The translations under genes were made by a program, and so were the position numbers. Source: Ligustrum vulgare (taxonomy: Eukaryota > Streptophyta > Magnoliopsida > Lamiales > Oleaceae). Taken from it: a stretch of DNA of 64,000 nucleotides. The stretch covers positions 62,694,040-62,758,039 of the forward strand of contig OY743176.1 of NCBI GenBank assembly GCA_963555705.1. Reading direction: 5' to 3'. Numbering within the stretch: the first letter of the stretch is position 1; each line of letters opens with the position of its first letter. The notes under the pieces were generated by a model. It was given only the letters and a program-made list of their open reading frames with translations, did not search any database and was not told the DNA's origin. Positions 31,879-42,557 of the stretch are shown piece by piece.

Positions 31879-34206
31879 ATGCTACGTTCGAAAAAAGGGA
31901 ATCTCTTCAAAGCTGACCCGGAAATAGAACGTACATTACACCGTAGGTTAAGAGAACTTGGGGAATTAGATAAATCTAAAAACCAAAAAGAAAATCAAAT
32001 GGCAAACAACAATTTGAGATTACCCGACGCTGATCCAATAAATGAAGATGACATGTTGGTGGGTGACTTCATGACACCTCAGGTGGTTCAAAGTCAATCC
32101 AGCATAGTCTATCCACCATTTGAACAGGCAAACTTCCAATTGAAAACCAATGTCATTAGCATGTTCCAAAACGGACATCAATTTCATGGGAGACCTGATG
32201 AAAACCCGCACACACATGTTTCTAAATTTTTAGACATGTGCCAACACTCTCAATATCAGGGCGTATCTGATGATGCTATCAGACTCAGGTTATTCCCTTA
32301 CACTCTAAGAGATAGGACTGTTGAGTGGTTGGATTCTCGCCCAGCTACGAGTATAACCACTTGGAACGACTTGGTCCAAAAGTTTTGCACCAAATTCATA
32401 CCTCCAGCTAAGGTTGCCAAACTGAGATATGACATCACCATGTTTCAGCAACAAGATGCTGAATCCTTTGATGATGCATGAAACAGATTTAAGGGCATGC
32501 TGAGGAAGTGTCCAAACCATGGGATCAAACGAGGTGATCAAGTGAAGTGCTTCTATGAAGGACTACTTCCACATTTTAAAAACATGGTTGATTCCTCATC
32601 AAATGGTGCGTTAAGCACAAAGAGCATCGGGCAGGCATTGGAGCTCTTCAAGAGGATAGCAAATACAAATGCCATGTGGGGATAAGACAGGGTTGTTCCA
32701 AAGAAGGCATCAGGAGTCTATGAAGTGGATGCTTACACTGCCATATCAGCAAAAATAGACTCTTTGGCTGCGAAAGTGGAGGGCATAGCACTGGTGAGTC
32801 ATTCATCAAAAAGTGCCAAAATAACTTGTGAAGAGTGTGGTGCAAACAAGGCCACTACAGATTGTCCTATTCTGGCTTGTCCATTGGAGCAAGTTGACTA
32901 TTTACAAGGAGGTCAACACCAAAATAATCCATACTCAAATACCTACAATCCAGGATGGCGCAATCATCCTAACTTTTCTTGGAAAGATCACTCTAATGGA
33001 CACATTGCGCCTAATTTCAACACTGAAGAGAGAAAGCCTGCATTGGAAGAAATGCTTGGGAAGTTTGTGGAAAGGACAGAACAGTTCATGTCTAGAACAG
33101 ATCAGTTTATGAGAAAAACTGAAATCACAATTCAAAATCAACAGGCTTCAATCAAAAATCTGGAGACTCAAGTTGGACAGATAGCACAGTTGATCACAGC
33201 CAGAGCTCCGGGTACATTACCAGCAAATACTGAGGTAAACCCAAAGGAACAACTAATGGCTATAAATTTAGTGCAACATGAGATAAATGCTATCACTACG
33301 CGTAGTGGTGTGCAACTTCCTGAGATTTATGCTAAAAAGCCAGCGGGAGTTCCTGAAAAAGTTGTGGATAATGTTGAGAAGATGGCTGAAAAGGAAGGTG
33401 ACCATGAGGTGAAATCAAAAATTAAGCCTCACGAGTCTCCTATTCCATTTCCACAAAGGTTGAAGAAAACAAGAGAGGATAAGCAGTTTAATAAGTTTGT
33501 GAATATGCTGAGAAAGCTGCACATAAATATTCCTTTCTTGGAAGCCATCACACAGATCCCAAGTTACGCCAAGCTGCTAAAAAAGATGATGTCTAGCAAT
33601 AAAAAGCTTGACGAACTTGAGGAGGTCACTTTGAATGAAGAATGCAGCGCAATCCTGCAAAACAAGCTGCCACCTAAGCTCAAAGACCCAGGGAGCTTTT
33701 CAATACCTTGCATTATAGGTGATTTAAAATTCAACAAGGTCTTATGTAACCTAGGTGCAAGTATAAATCTGATGCCCCTGTCTTTATACAAGAAATTGGG
33801 ACTGGGTGAACCAAAGGAAAGCAATATCAGATTGCAACTGGCTGATCGATCAATCTGTCACCCATATGGAGTTGTGGAGGATGTATTGGTGAAAGTTCAC
33901 AAATTCATATTCCCAGCGGACTTTATCATCTTAGATATGGAGGAAGATGAGAATTTGCCTTTGATACTTGGTCGGCCATTCCTAGCCACTGTACGAGCAT
34001 TAATTGACGTGGAAAAAGGAGATGTAGTGCTGCGGGCCGAAAATCAAGAGGTGACTTTCACAATGATGCAATTTGATGTCCATGAACCAGAACTAGAAAA
34101 TTGCTCCAGGATAGATGTCGAGTTGGAATTGGCGTACTGGGAGAGGTATGAATACAAGGTAAGGGCGGATGATGAGGCTACACCATCCAATCCAAAACCA
34201 CCTTGA
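31879..34206 (+). pseudogene. Athila-like gag-protease with two nonsense codons
   Basis: A single 776-codon frame from ATG 31879 to TGA 34204-34206 is interrupted by TGA at 32479-32481 (Trp expected in DDAWNRFK-like context) and TAA in the GGATAAGAC context near 32684. The N-terminal third holds the retrotransposon Gag capsid region (FHGRPDENPHTHVSKFLDMC..., RLFPYTLRDRTVEWLDSRP). A CX2C-type cysteine cluster (CEECGA) follows, then a Lys/Glu-rich linker and the aspartic protease (LGASINLMPLSLYKKLGLG ... LILGRPFLAT). The catalytic Asp is replaced by Asn (codon AAC, 33748-33750: C-N-LGAS instead of C-D-LGAS). The element cannot make its own active protease. Confidence 0.9.
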
Positions 34207-34254
34207 GAAATGTTTGCCAAAAAGTCTAGCTCTAGACTATAAATGAAGCGCTTG

Positions 34255-34270
34255 TTGGGAGGCAACCCAA
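34255..34270 (+). other. hairpin TTGGGAGGCAACCCAA downstream of gag
   Basis: Stem TTGGG/CCCAA with a six-base loop, preceded by AAGCGCTTG. I recall the same wording after gag in Athila/TR-GAG elements of other plants, so it may be a conserved RNA structure. Confidence 0.5.
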
Positions 34271-34630
34271 TTTTTCAAACCCATTTTCTTTAGTTATTTT
34301 GTTTGTTTCTTTTGAGTTATTTTATTGCTTAATTGTTGTTTAGTTGCTTGACAGTGCATTTTAGGAGCACTAGTATATTTAGAATGCATGCATTGAGTTG
34401 TTATGTGCTTTAAATAATTCTAGTATTCTATTTTGCACGTTTTTGCACTTTTAGTTTCTATTGCATTATTATTTGTTTTGTCCTTTTTCATTACAATCTT
34501 CCACTTGATCACCTAGCTTAGGACATGAACATATTGTTTAGAATTTGGTTGCATGCATTTGAAAGCGTTTAGGGGTTGAAAACGGGGTCCAAAACTCAGA
34601 TTTTGAAAATTTTCAAGTCATTACCTTCAA

Positions 34631-34674
34631 CACCGTGCGGTCGCACGGTGTGATAACCATGCGGTCGCACGGTT
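34631..34674. repeat. two CG-rich palindromes in the element interior
   Basis: CACCGTGCGGTCGCACGGTG (34631-34650) and AACCATGCGGTCGCACGGTT (34655-34674). Same family as the LTR palindromes, with GGTC replacing GGCC at the centre. Confidence 0.85.
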
Positions 34675-36299
34675 AGAAACTGGGCAGAACCGGAAAATTG
34701 TTTAATATGCATTCTTCTTTCATTTTAACCACTTCAAACCCGAAATTCCTCCCCCAAATCATCCCACATTGAGTCCCCAACTGTTCCCCTAAGTTTGCAC
34801 ATCATTATAACTCAAAATCATACCTTGCATTACATTAAAATCATCCAAAGGTAAGAAGTGTTCACCAATTTCCAAGATTATGCATAATTTTTGTGTTCTT
34901 CAAATTCTTTGTGAAAGGTGAATGTTGTGAATTGATGGTGATGGGTTTAGGCTAGAACTTGGAGTATTGAATTGTGTTTATTAGGTGAAAATTTTTGGCT
35001 TAATTCAAGTCTCCAACTCTATGATTTTCATTGATTTCTTTATATGCATGTAAGGTGTTTGATTAAATGTTTCAATGAAGTTTTTGTTGAGTTTTGGCAA
35101 ATCTTTTTGGATGATCACCCTCATTACATGTTAAACATCATTTGTGCATCCTCCATTCATTGTTTACACTGATTTAAGGCATAGAACTCAACATGAACAT
35201 CTTTGCACTACAAAGCACTTCATTGCAAGGCATCACAGCACCACTGCACCTGTTTTCAGCTTCACTACACCAACTTAGTCACATCTTTTCATGACCCAAA
35301 TGAACTTCAAACTTGCTAAATTTTTGATATGTTGTAGACCAAGTTATGTACTTTCATATGCCAAAGATATGTCTCGGGAAATTTTCATTTTTTCAAGGTG
35401 ATGTCAAGGGTTGAAAATCAGTGGTCGACCACTTTTCAAAAATTTCATAATTTTTTCTAAGTCCTAGTTTGGGTGTGTTGTGTTGATTTTCTTTAGTTCC
35501 TATGTAATAATTATGCTTCTAATGATCATTAATGTTTATTTGCAAGGAACATATCATCATGGGACAATGCACGCCAAACATGGATAATGAAGTAAGGGGT
35601 CATTTCATCCAACAAAACATTCAAGTCAAAGCTTCAAAAATGGGAACACAAACTCTCCAAACCCGGGAAGTACATTAACCCTCTTTGTTCTTTCTGTGTT
35701 TATTTTCTTTATTTGTTTTGAATACATTGAGGACAATGCATAGTTCTAGTTTGGGGGTGGGAATCTCATTCATGTGCTTTCATATACACATTCATTCGAT
35801 TTTGGGTATAAAATTCAAAAAAATTGAAAAATGTGAAAAAATCATAAAAAGTGAAAATTTTGAAAAATTTTGTTGACTTATTTATTGCTTATGACATGAT
35901 TTGAATTGACTTTTGTGCTTTAGTTAGAAAATTGAACAATATGTGAACTAAATTTTTCTTAACATTCATCCATGTAAGACTTTCATCAAATTTGAGCACA
36001 TAGCCATTTCAAATAAAAACTTGTGTAGGGAGATGCTTGATACTTGTGGGGTAAACTTGTGCACTTTGAACATAGTATTGATTGAAAAATCCCAAACCTT
36101 AAGTAATTTAGATCCAGACCTGAAATGTAGAACAAAACTGCTCAAGAACAGTTTGGGGGTGGGAAGGTTAGTATGAGTATGCATTGATGGATTTAAGATT
36201 TGGAGTTTTTAATTGTACATCTTTAGTGTAAGGGATTTCGATCAACGGGTATAAACCATAATAACCAGCATAAAAACAAAAAAAATGCTGAAGGTCTTA

Positions 36300-36600
36300 T
36301 TCTACTCTTCAAATGCCTTTTTGACTCGAGCAAGTAAGTCTGAGGATTCTCTGAATCTGGTACCCTAAACTCAACTGAGTTGGGAGCTTCCGACCTAAAG
36401 CTCGCTACAGGGGTCAACTAGAAAGGAAGTACGGAGAGTGGACTTACACATAAGACACAAAAACATCTTTAACTTTTCTATTTAAGCCTTTATGACTAGG
36501 GTAATTAAGTTTGAGGGGTTCTTTGAACCTGGTACCCTAAGCTCAACTGAGTTGGGAGCTGCCGACCTAAAGCTCGCTACAGGGGTCATATAGAAAGCAA
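36300..36600. repeat. direct duplication of about 180 bp
   Basis: The block CTGGTACCCTAA.CTCAACTG ... CCGACCTAAAGCTCGCTACA GGGGTC occurs at about 36357-36413 and 36528-36585, with related flanks (GACT..AG.AA.TAAGT.TGAGG). Each copy contains a small inverted repeat CTCAACTGAGTTGGGAG. Confidence 0.85.
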
Positions 36601-37206
36601 GTATGAAAAGTATTGCACAAAGATGGTAAAAGACAAGGACATTAAAAGAAAAAAGTCGTCCATATGAAAGAAAAATAGAATAAAATGGTATAAGCTTTGT
36701 TGGTTGAAATTCCTTACACTTTGTTAATTATTCTTGGTCTGTCGTGCATACTTGTCTAGTCCTAACTGCCTTGTGTGGAAAAATGCAATGTATACATGTT
36801 TAGAAACTACATCAATAGGAAAGACCTCGGGATATGAGAGAAAAGCAGTAAGGTTGTGATCATCCATGAGAGGGTAAGGAAAATCAAAAGAGAATCATTG
36901 TTGACCACATGGGATTTGGGCTTACTCTTACATAAAAATTCACACATTGTCAAGTTTATTTTTGCATAAGTTTGGACCTGATTTTGGCTATTCACACACA
37001 CACAATGAAGTTCAGCATCGGATGAATGAAAATATTTTATGTTGTTCTTATTTCTTTTTCTAAAGTGAATCGTCAATTTGGATTGTTGAAGCGCATGGTA
37101 AATAAGTTGACAAAAGCAAAAACATTTTTTAATTTGCATTTTTAATTTTATAGTTTATTTTTATTTTTTTGTTCGAGGACGAACAATAGTTCTAGTTTGT
37201 GGGTGT

Positions 37207-38958
37207 TGATAAGTGTATTTTATACACTTATTTCTATCCTAAAATTAGGATTTTATATGTTTGTTTTGGAATATTTGCTGTTTATTTTGCGTTATTTGTT
37301 TACATTTCAGAAATAATCCAAAGTCGAGAAAATAAAGGAATTGGAGCAAAAACAAGCAAATTGGATGACAAAAGAACCAAAGTATGCAAATCAAGAATGA
37401 ATGAAGTAGATCAAGGGTCAATTGGAAGAAAAGTCAAAGAAAGAACCAAATTGGAAGAAATTGGGAGTTCAAGGACTAAAGTATACAAATCAAAAGAAGA
37501 AGGACCAAATTGCAAATATTTGATAGTTGATTCGGATCGAGATAAGATACTTGAGGACTTTTAGGAGTCAATTGGATACAATTAGATGGCAAAAAGGAAT
37601 AATATATGGTAAGAATATTACCATAAATTCATTTAAATCAAGCAAGGTCTTCGGGCAGATTTTTAGTCAGACTTTGAAACCTAATTTTTGGGAAATAAAC
37701 GTTTGAATTGGGAAAATCCCATTTAAGGAAGAATTATATCCCTTTACTTTATCTTTCTAACGGACTTTGAAGCACCTCAATCGGATAATGGAATAGAAAG
37801 ATATGATCAAAATACTAAATGCTGTGCAATAAAAGGATGATGACCAAATTGCTGAAATTTAAAGAAGAAAAATGTAACTGCCGGTATAACCGTGCAGCTG
37901 CACGGTTGAAAAATCGTGCGGTCGCACGGTCAAAAAAATCAGCAACTGAAGTTTACCTGCAGAGTCATGCAATCGCGCATTTCTGAACCGTGCGGTCGCA
38001 CGGTAATCTCGACTGGGCCTCAGCTGGGCTTTTTGCGCGTAATTCAGCAGTTTTCTCCTCACTTAACCTAAATCTCGGGAAAATCTATAAATACCAGACC
38101 AAGGGCACGAGATTAGGGGTTCCCAATGTTCCCAATTGATTGAAGAGAGGCCAAAACGCTGTCGGATTGGGGAGGGATCCACTCCAAGCCAAGACACAAT
38201 TGAAGAACGAAGATCAAGGGCATGAATAGGGTGACATCTATCCATTCCTTTTGTGATTTATATTCAATTATGTATCTAGGCTAGATTTTGAATGTTAGAA
38301 TTGTGATGAAGCATTTATTTCCGGATTTTATGTATTGATTATCATTTAATTTCATAATTCATGGGTTTGAGCAATTGATATATACTGTTTTTATCATGTA
38401 ATTACTTGATCACTAGTTGTATGATTTTAGGTTGTGATTTCTTAAGTTCGAAAGATTGAGATTTCATTAGACTTGTATCAATTGCCACAAAGTTCGATAG
38501 GGGATAGAAATATACCCCTATGCTTTGTGTTATCTACTATAGTATTCACTAAATTTGTAATGCCTTTCTATACATTTGGATTCGTCATAGAAATATAGTC
38601 GGATTGTGTATAGAAATAGATGTTGATTCTTGTCCGAAAGGGAGTCTTGACAATATTAGGAATATGGATTTTCAAAACCTCGGGAATTATTGTTAGATGT
38701 TTAATTTAATGCGTAATTAATGGAATAAATGTGGATTCTCAATTCTAGCATGTTTTTTCTCATATTTTCTCTAAATCAAATTTCCTCGTTCTTTCTAGTT
38801 TAATTTTAATTCAAAATTCTCAAATTCAAACAATTTCTCTAGTTCCGGTTAAGGTACTAGTCTAAAATACGATTTAAAACAATCTCTATGGGAACGATAT
38901 TCGGACTTAAAATTCACTTTATTACTTGCGCGACCCGTGCACTTGCGAAGCGTCGTCA
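37207..38958 (+). repeat. Athila-like 3' LTR (1752 bp)
   Basis: Starts TGATAAGTG and ends GCGTCGTCA. It matches the 5' LTR except for about 350 extra bases (roughly 37500-37850). Contains palindromes at 37888-37907, about 37915-37930 and 37986-38003, and TATAAATA at 38086-38093. Confidence 0.92.
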
Positions 38959-38963
38959 ATTAC

Positions 38964-39525
38964 ATCTTTATAAATAGGGTCAAAATCTAGGTTAAGAGTT
39001 CTAATTAAACAAGGAAACAAATAACCAAAAATAAGGAAATAATTAAAAACCTAATTTTACGCGTATAGTTACTTACGGCCGTGACCCTACCCTTTACGGC
39101 CGTAAGACCCTTTCTGTTTCACCGTTACGGCCGTGAGATTCTTTTTACGACCGTAAGCCATATTTTGAAAATCTCGTTCTTTAACCCGAGGCTTCGTTAC
39201 GATCGTGACAAATATTAGTTACGGCCGTAAGTCCAATTTCTTCAAATTCTCAATTTTCAGCAGTGAGCACTTCACGGCCGTGAATTTTGAAACTTTGCAA
39301 TTTTCTTCGACGGCTTGAACGAGGTTGATCTACTCATCGTTTTGGCTCGGTCCCAACACGGAACTTGCTTCTTTTGACGACACGAACATTGTTTTGGCCA
39401 TTGTTTCTTGCACTAGCTTGTCCATTGCTTCGTTGGCCCTCTTTGTTTGCAGTCAAGTCATCGGTCCTCCTTTGATCTTCAATGGATCTTTGTGCGGGCT
39501 TGTGTTCGTGGTCTGGATCACATCA
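38964..39525 (-). repeat. CRM-like 3' LTR, proximal part (U3)
   Basis: Matches 44974-45535. On the minus strand it begins TGATGTGATCC right after the purine tract. It encodes the C-terminal extension of pol, then carries the ACGGCCGT palindrome cluster and a TATTTATA box near 38969. Confidence 0.95.
39071..39284. promoter_or_regulatory. cluster of seven ACGGCCGT palindromes (3' LTR copy)
   Basis: Seven sites of the form YTTACGGCCGTRA or TTCACGGCCGTGAA within 215 bp. Two are worn (ACGACCGT and ACGATCGT). They lie about 95-310 bp upstream of the minus-strand TATA region. Same seven sites in 45085-45294. Confidence 0.65.
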
Positions 39526-42500
39526 TCCCCTCCCTCTTCGAAAGGATTCGACCTCGAATCTGTACCTGCATCAAACGGAGATAGATCAGAAACATTAAAT
39601 GACGCCGAAACATTATACTCACCAGGAAGATCGAGTTTATAGGCATTGTTGTTGATCCTTTCGATCACTTGGAATGGACCATCTCCTCGCGGTTGTAACT
39701 TTGATTTGCGTTGTTCTGGAAACCGCTTCTTTCTCAAATGTACCCAAACCCAATCACCGGGCTCAAATATGACGCCTTTTCTCCCCTTGTTAGCCTGCGA
39801 TGCATAATGTTCATTTTTCTTTTCAATCGCCAACCTCACTTTGTCGTGGAGTGATTTAACCATCTCAGCCTTTTTCTTTCCATCTAAACTACTACGTTCA
39901 TTCACAGGTAAAGGAATTAAATCCAATGGTGTTAGGGGATTAAAACCATAAACAATTTCAAATTGTGAATAAGAAGTAGTAGAATGTATAGCCCTATTAT
40001 ATGCAAATTCAATAAATGGTAAACACTCTTCCCAATTTTTCAGATTTTTATTGATTATCGTGCGCAACAATTGAATCATTGTCCTATTTACTACCTCGGT
40101 TTGTCCATCGGTCTGTGGGTGACAAGTTGTAGAGAAAAGTAGTTTTGTTCCTAACTTGTTCCACAAGACTCTCCAAAAATGACTGAGGAATTTAACATCC
40201 CTATCCGAGACTATACTTTTAGGCACCCCATGTAAGCGTACGACTTCCCGAAAGAAAATTTCAGCTATGTTAGTAGCATCATCAGTTTTGTGGCATGGTA
40301 TGAAATGTGCCATTTTGCTAAAGCGATCTACTACCACAAAAATTGAATCTCTTCCCTTCTGAGTCCTAGGTAGTCCCAAAACAAAATCCATAGAGATATC
40401 GACCCAAGGTTCACTAGGGACGGGTAAAGGCATATATAATCCATGGGGTTTAATCCTAGATTTAGCCTTCTTACAAGTAATGCATTTATTACAAACCCGA
40501 ACCACATCAATCTTCATCTTAGGCCAATAGAAATGTTCACTTAGGATTTCAATGGTCTTTTTAACCCCAAAAATGACCCGTTAAGCCTCCACTATGGGCC
40601 TCTCTCAAAAGTAACTCATCATTGAACACCTAGGGACACACAATTTATTTTCTCGAAATAAATAATCATCATGTTTAAAGAACCTATCCACATCCCCTTT
40701 ACCATATAATTCATAAATATTAGAAAAGTCCAGATCACTAGTATACATGTCCTTAATGTATTCAAATCCAAGTAATTTAGAATTTAAAGAATTTAAAAGA
40801 ACATACCTTCGAGACAATGCATCTGCCACCACATTTTCCTTACCTTATTTGTATCGGATGACATAGGGAAATGTTTCGATGAATTCTACCCACCTTGCAT
40901 GTCTCTTACTCAGCTTAGCTTGACCCCTCAAATGCTTCAAGGATTCATGATCAGTGTGTATCACGAACTCCCGTGGCCACAAGTAATGTTGCCATGTCTC
41001 CAAAGCGCGCACAAGTGAATATAACTCATTGTCATATGTGGGGTAATTAAGTGCAGCTCCTTTTAGTTTTTCACTAAAATAGGCGATTGGCCTTTGATCC
41101 TGCATTAAAACAGCTCCAATGCCTAGCCCTGAGGCATCACATTCAATCTCAAAAGCCTTGTCAAAGTTAGGAAGTGATAAAATCGGTGCTTCACACAACA
41201 TATTTTTAATAGTCTCAAATGCATGCTCCTGTTCTACTCCCCATTTAAAACCTACACTTTTTTGACAATTTCTGTGAGTGGTGCGGAAATCGTGCTAAAA
41301 TTTTTAACAAAGCGCCTATAAAAACTAACCAAGCCATGAAAACTCTTAATCTCAGTTATGCTTTTAGGTGTTGGCCATTCTTTAATAGCTTTGACTTTTT
41401 CTTCATCTACTTCTATTCCTTTAGCACTAACCACATAGCCAAGAAATACAACTTTTTCCATGCAAAAATCACACTTTTTAAAATTAGCAAAAATTGCTCT
41501 TGTCTTAAAACCACAAGCACACACCTAGCATGCTCCACATGCTCATTCAAAGTTTTACTATATATCAAGATATCATCGAAGTAAACTACAACGAATTTAC
41601 CTATAAATGCACGTAAAACATGATTCATTAAACGCATAAATGTGCTAGGTGCATTAGTAAGCCCAAAAGGCATTACTAACCATTCATACATGCCATACTT
41701 AGTTTTAAAAGTAGTTTTCCACTCATCTCCTTCTTTCATTCAAATTTGATGATAATCACTCTTAAGGTCAATTTTACTAAATATGCTAGAACCATGCAAT
41801 TCATCCAACATATCATCTAACCTAGGAATAGGATGACGATACTTTACCGTTATGTTTTTGATGGCCCTACAATCAACACACATTCTCCAAGTTCCGTCCT
41901 TTTTAGGTACAAGTAATACGGGGACGGCACATGGACTCATACTTTCCCTTATATATCCTTTGCTCATCAAGTCCTCCACTTGCCTTTGAAGCTCATTCGT
42001 CTCCTCGGGGTTACTTCGTTAAACGGGGCGGTTCGGAATGACTGCTCCAGGTACAAAATCAATTTGATGTTCAATACCTCGAATGGGTGGTAACCCACTA
42101 GGTATGTCATCGGGAAATACATCGTCAAATTCCTGCAAGAGAGAAATAGCCAAACTAGGGAGGGATTTGTTAGTTTCATCAAATGCAAGGAATGATTTCT
42201 TGTATAGCAGAAGGACCATTGGCAGTTCTTCCATGAATGCTTTCTTGATTTCACTCCTTTTTGCGTAAAAACTCATTTTTCTTTCTTTTCGGCACTCTTC
42301 GCTCCCTCTCCTTTTTCTGAGGTATGTACCCCAACACTCCTTTTTTCTCTCGCCTCTCCTTTTTCTGGAGTCGTGGCTCCAACTCTCCTTTCCTCTCCTT
42401 TTTCTGAGGTCGTGGCCACAACTCTCTTTCTCTCATTTTCCTTCATCATTTTTCAATTTTATTTGATCTTCATACACTTGTGACGGTGTCAATGGTGCAA

Positions 42501-42557
42501 GTGTAATGGTTTTTCCCCCTTTGGTAAAGCTATACCTATTTTTATACCCATCATGCG
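39453..42557 (-). pseudogene. CRM-like pol (reverse transcriptase, RNase H, integrase), broken
   Basis: Domains in order on the minus strand: protease end and Lys/Glu-rich repeats (42250-42500), reverse transcriptase (42276-41250, [10 protein letters not shown] at about 41580), RNase H ([19 protein letters not shown], 41200-40845), then integrase. The integrase has an H2C2 finger (HSGG...[13 protein letters not shown]), the core ([32 protein letters not shown]) and a [10 protein letters not shown] tail. In-frame stops: TAA near 42017, TGA near 41741, TAA near 40847 (Q expected in YKQGKENVVADALS) and TGA 39453-39455. Single-base frameshifts near 42600, 41490, 41258 and 40570-40610. The frame crosses into the 3' LTR. 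In the 5' LTR copy the codon after GPMT is still CGA and the frame runs on for about 75 codons. Confidence 0.93.
39526..39539 (-). other. CRM-like polypurine tract
   Basis: The minus strand reads GAAGAGGGAGGGGA immediately before TGATGTGATCC of the 3' LTR. Confidence 0.92.

Larger units (their letters stand above)
34207..37206 (+). other. 3' non-coding part of the Athila-like element
   Basis: Contains a GCGCTTG + TTGGGAGGCAACCCAA hairpin (34247-34270) right after gag-protease, two CG palindromes (34631-34674), two AGTTTGGGGGTG tracts (35747 and 36142) and a 180-bp direct duplication (36300-36600). A final purine-rich AGTTTGTGGGTG lies at the 3' LTR. No pol or env domain is visible. Confidence 0.75.
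30298..38958 (+). mobile_element. non-autonomous Athila-like element (gag-protease only)
   Basis: 8661 bp, perfect target duplication ATTAC (30293-30297 and 38959-38963), inserted in the CRM-like 3' LTR. It carries a tRNA-Asp-type primer site TGGCGCCGTTGCCGGGGA, gag-protease, then 3 kb without coding domains up to the 3' LTR. Reverse transcriptase, RNase H and integrase are absent, as in TR-GAG-type elements, so it would depend on a partner. Confidence 0.92.

Noticed and set aside
30659..39284. Regularly spaced short palindromes as a possible CRISPR array.
   Set aside because: Repeats are only 8-18 bp, spacing is irregular, they lie in plant LTRs and no cas-like gene exists.
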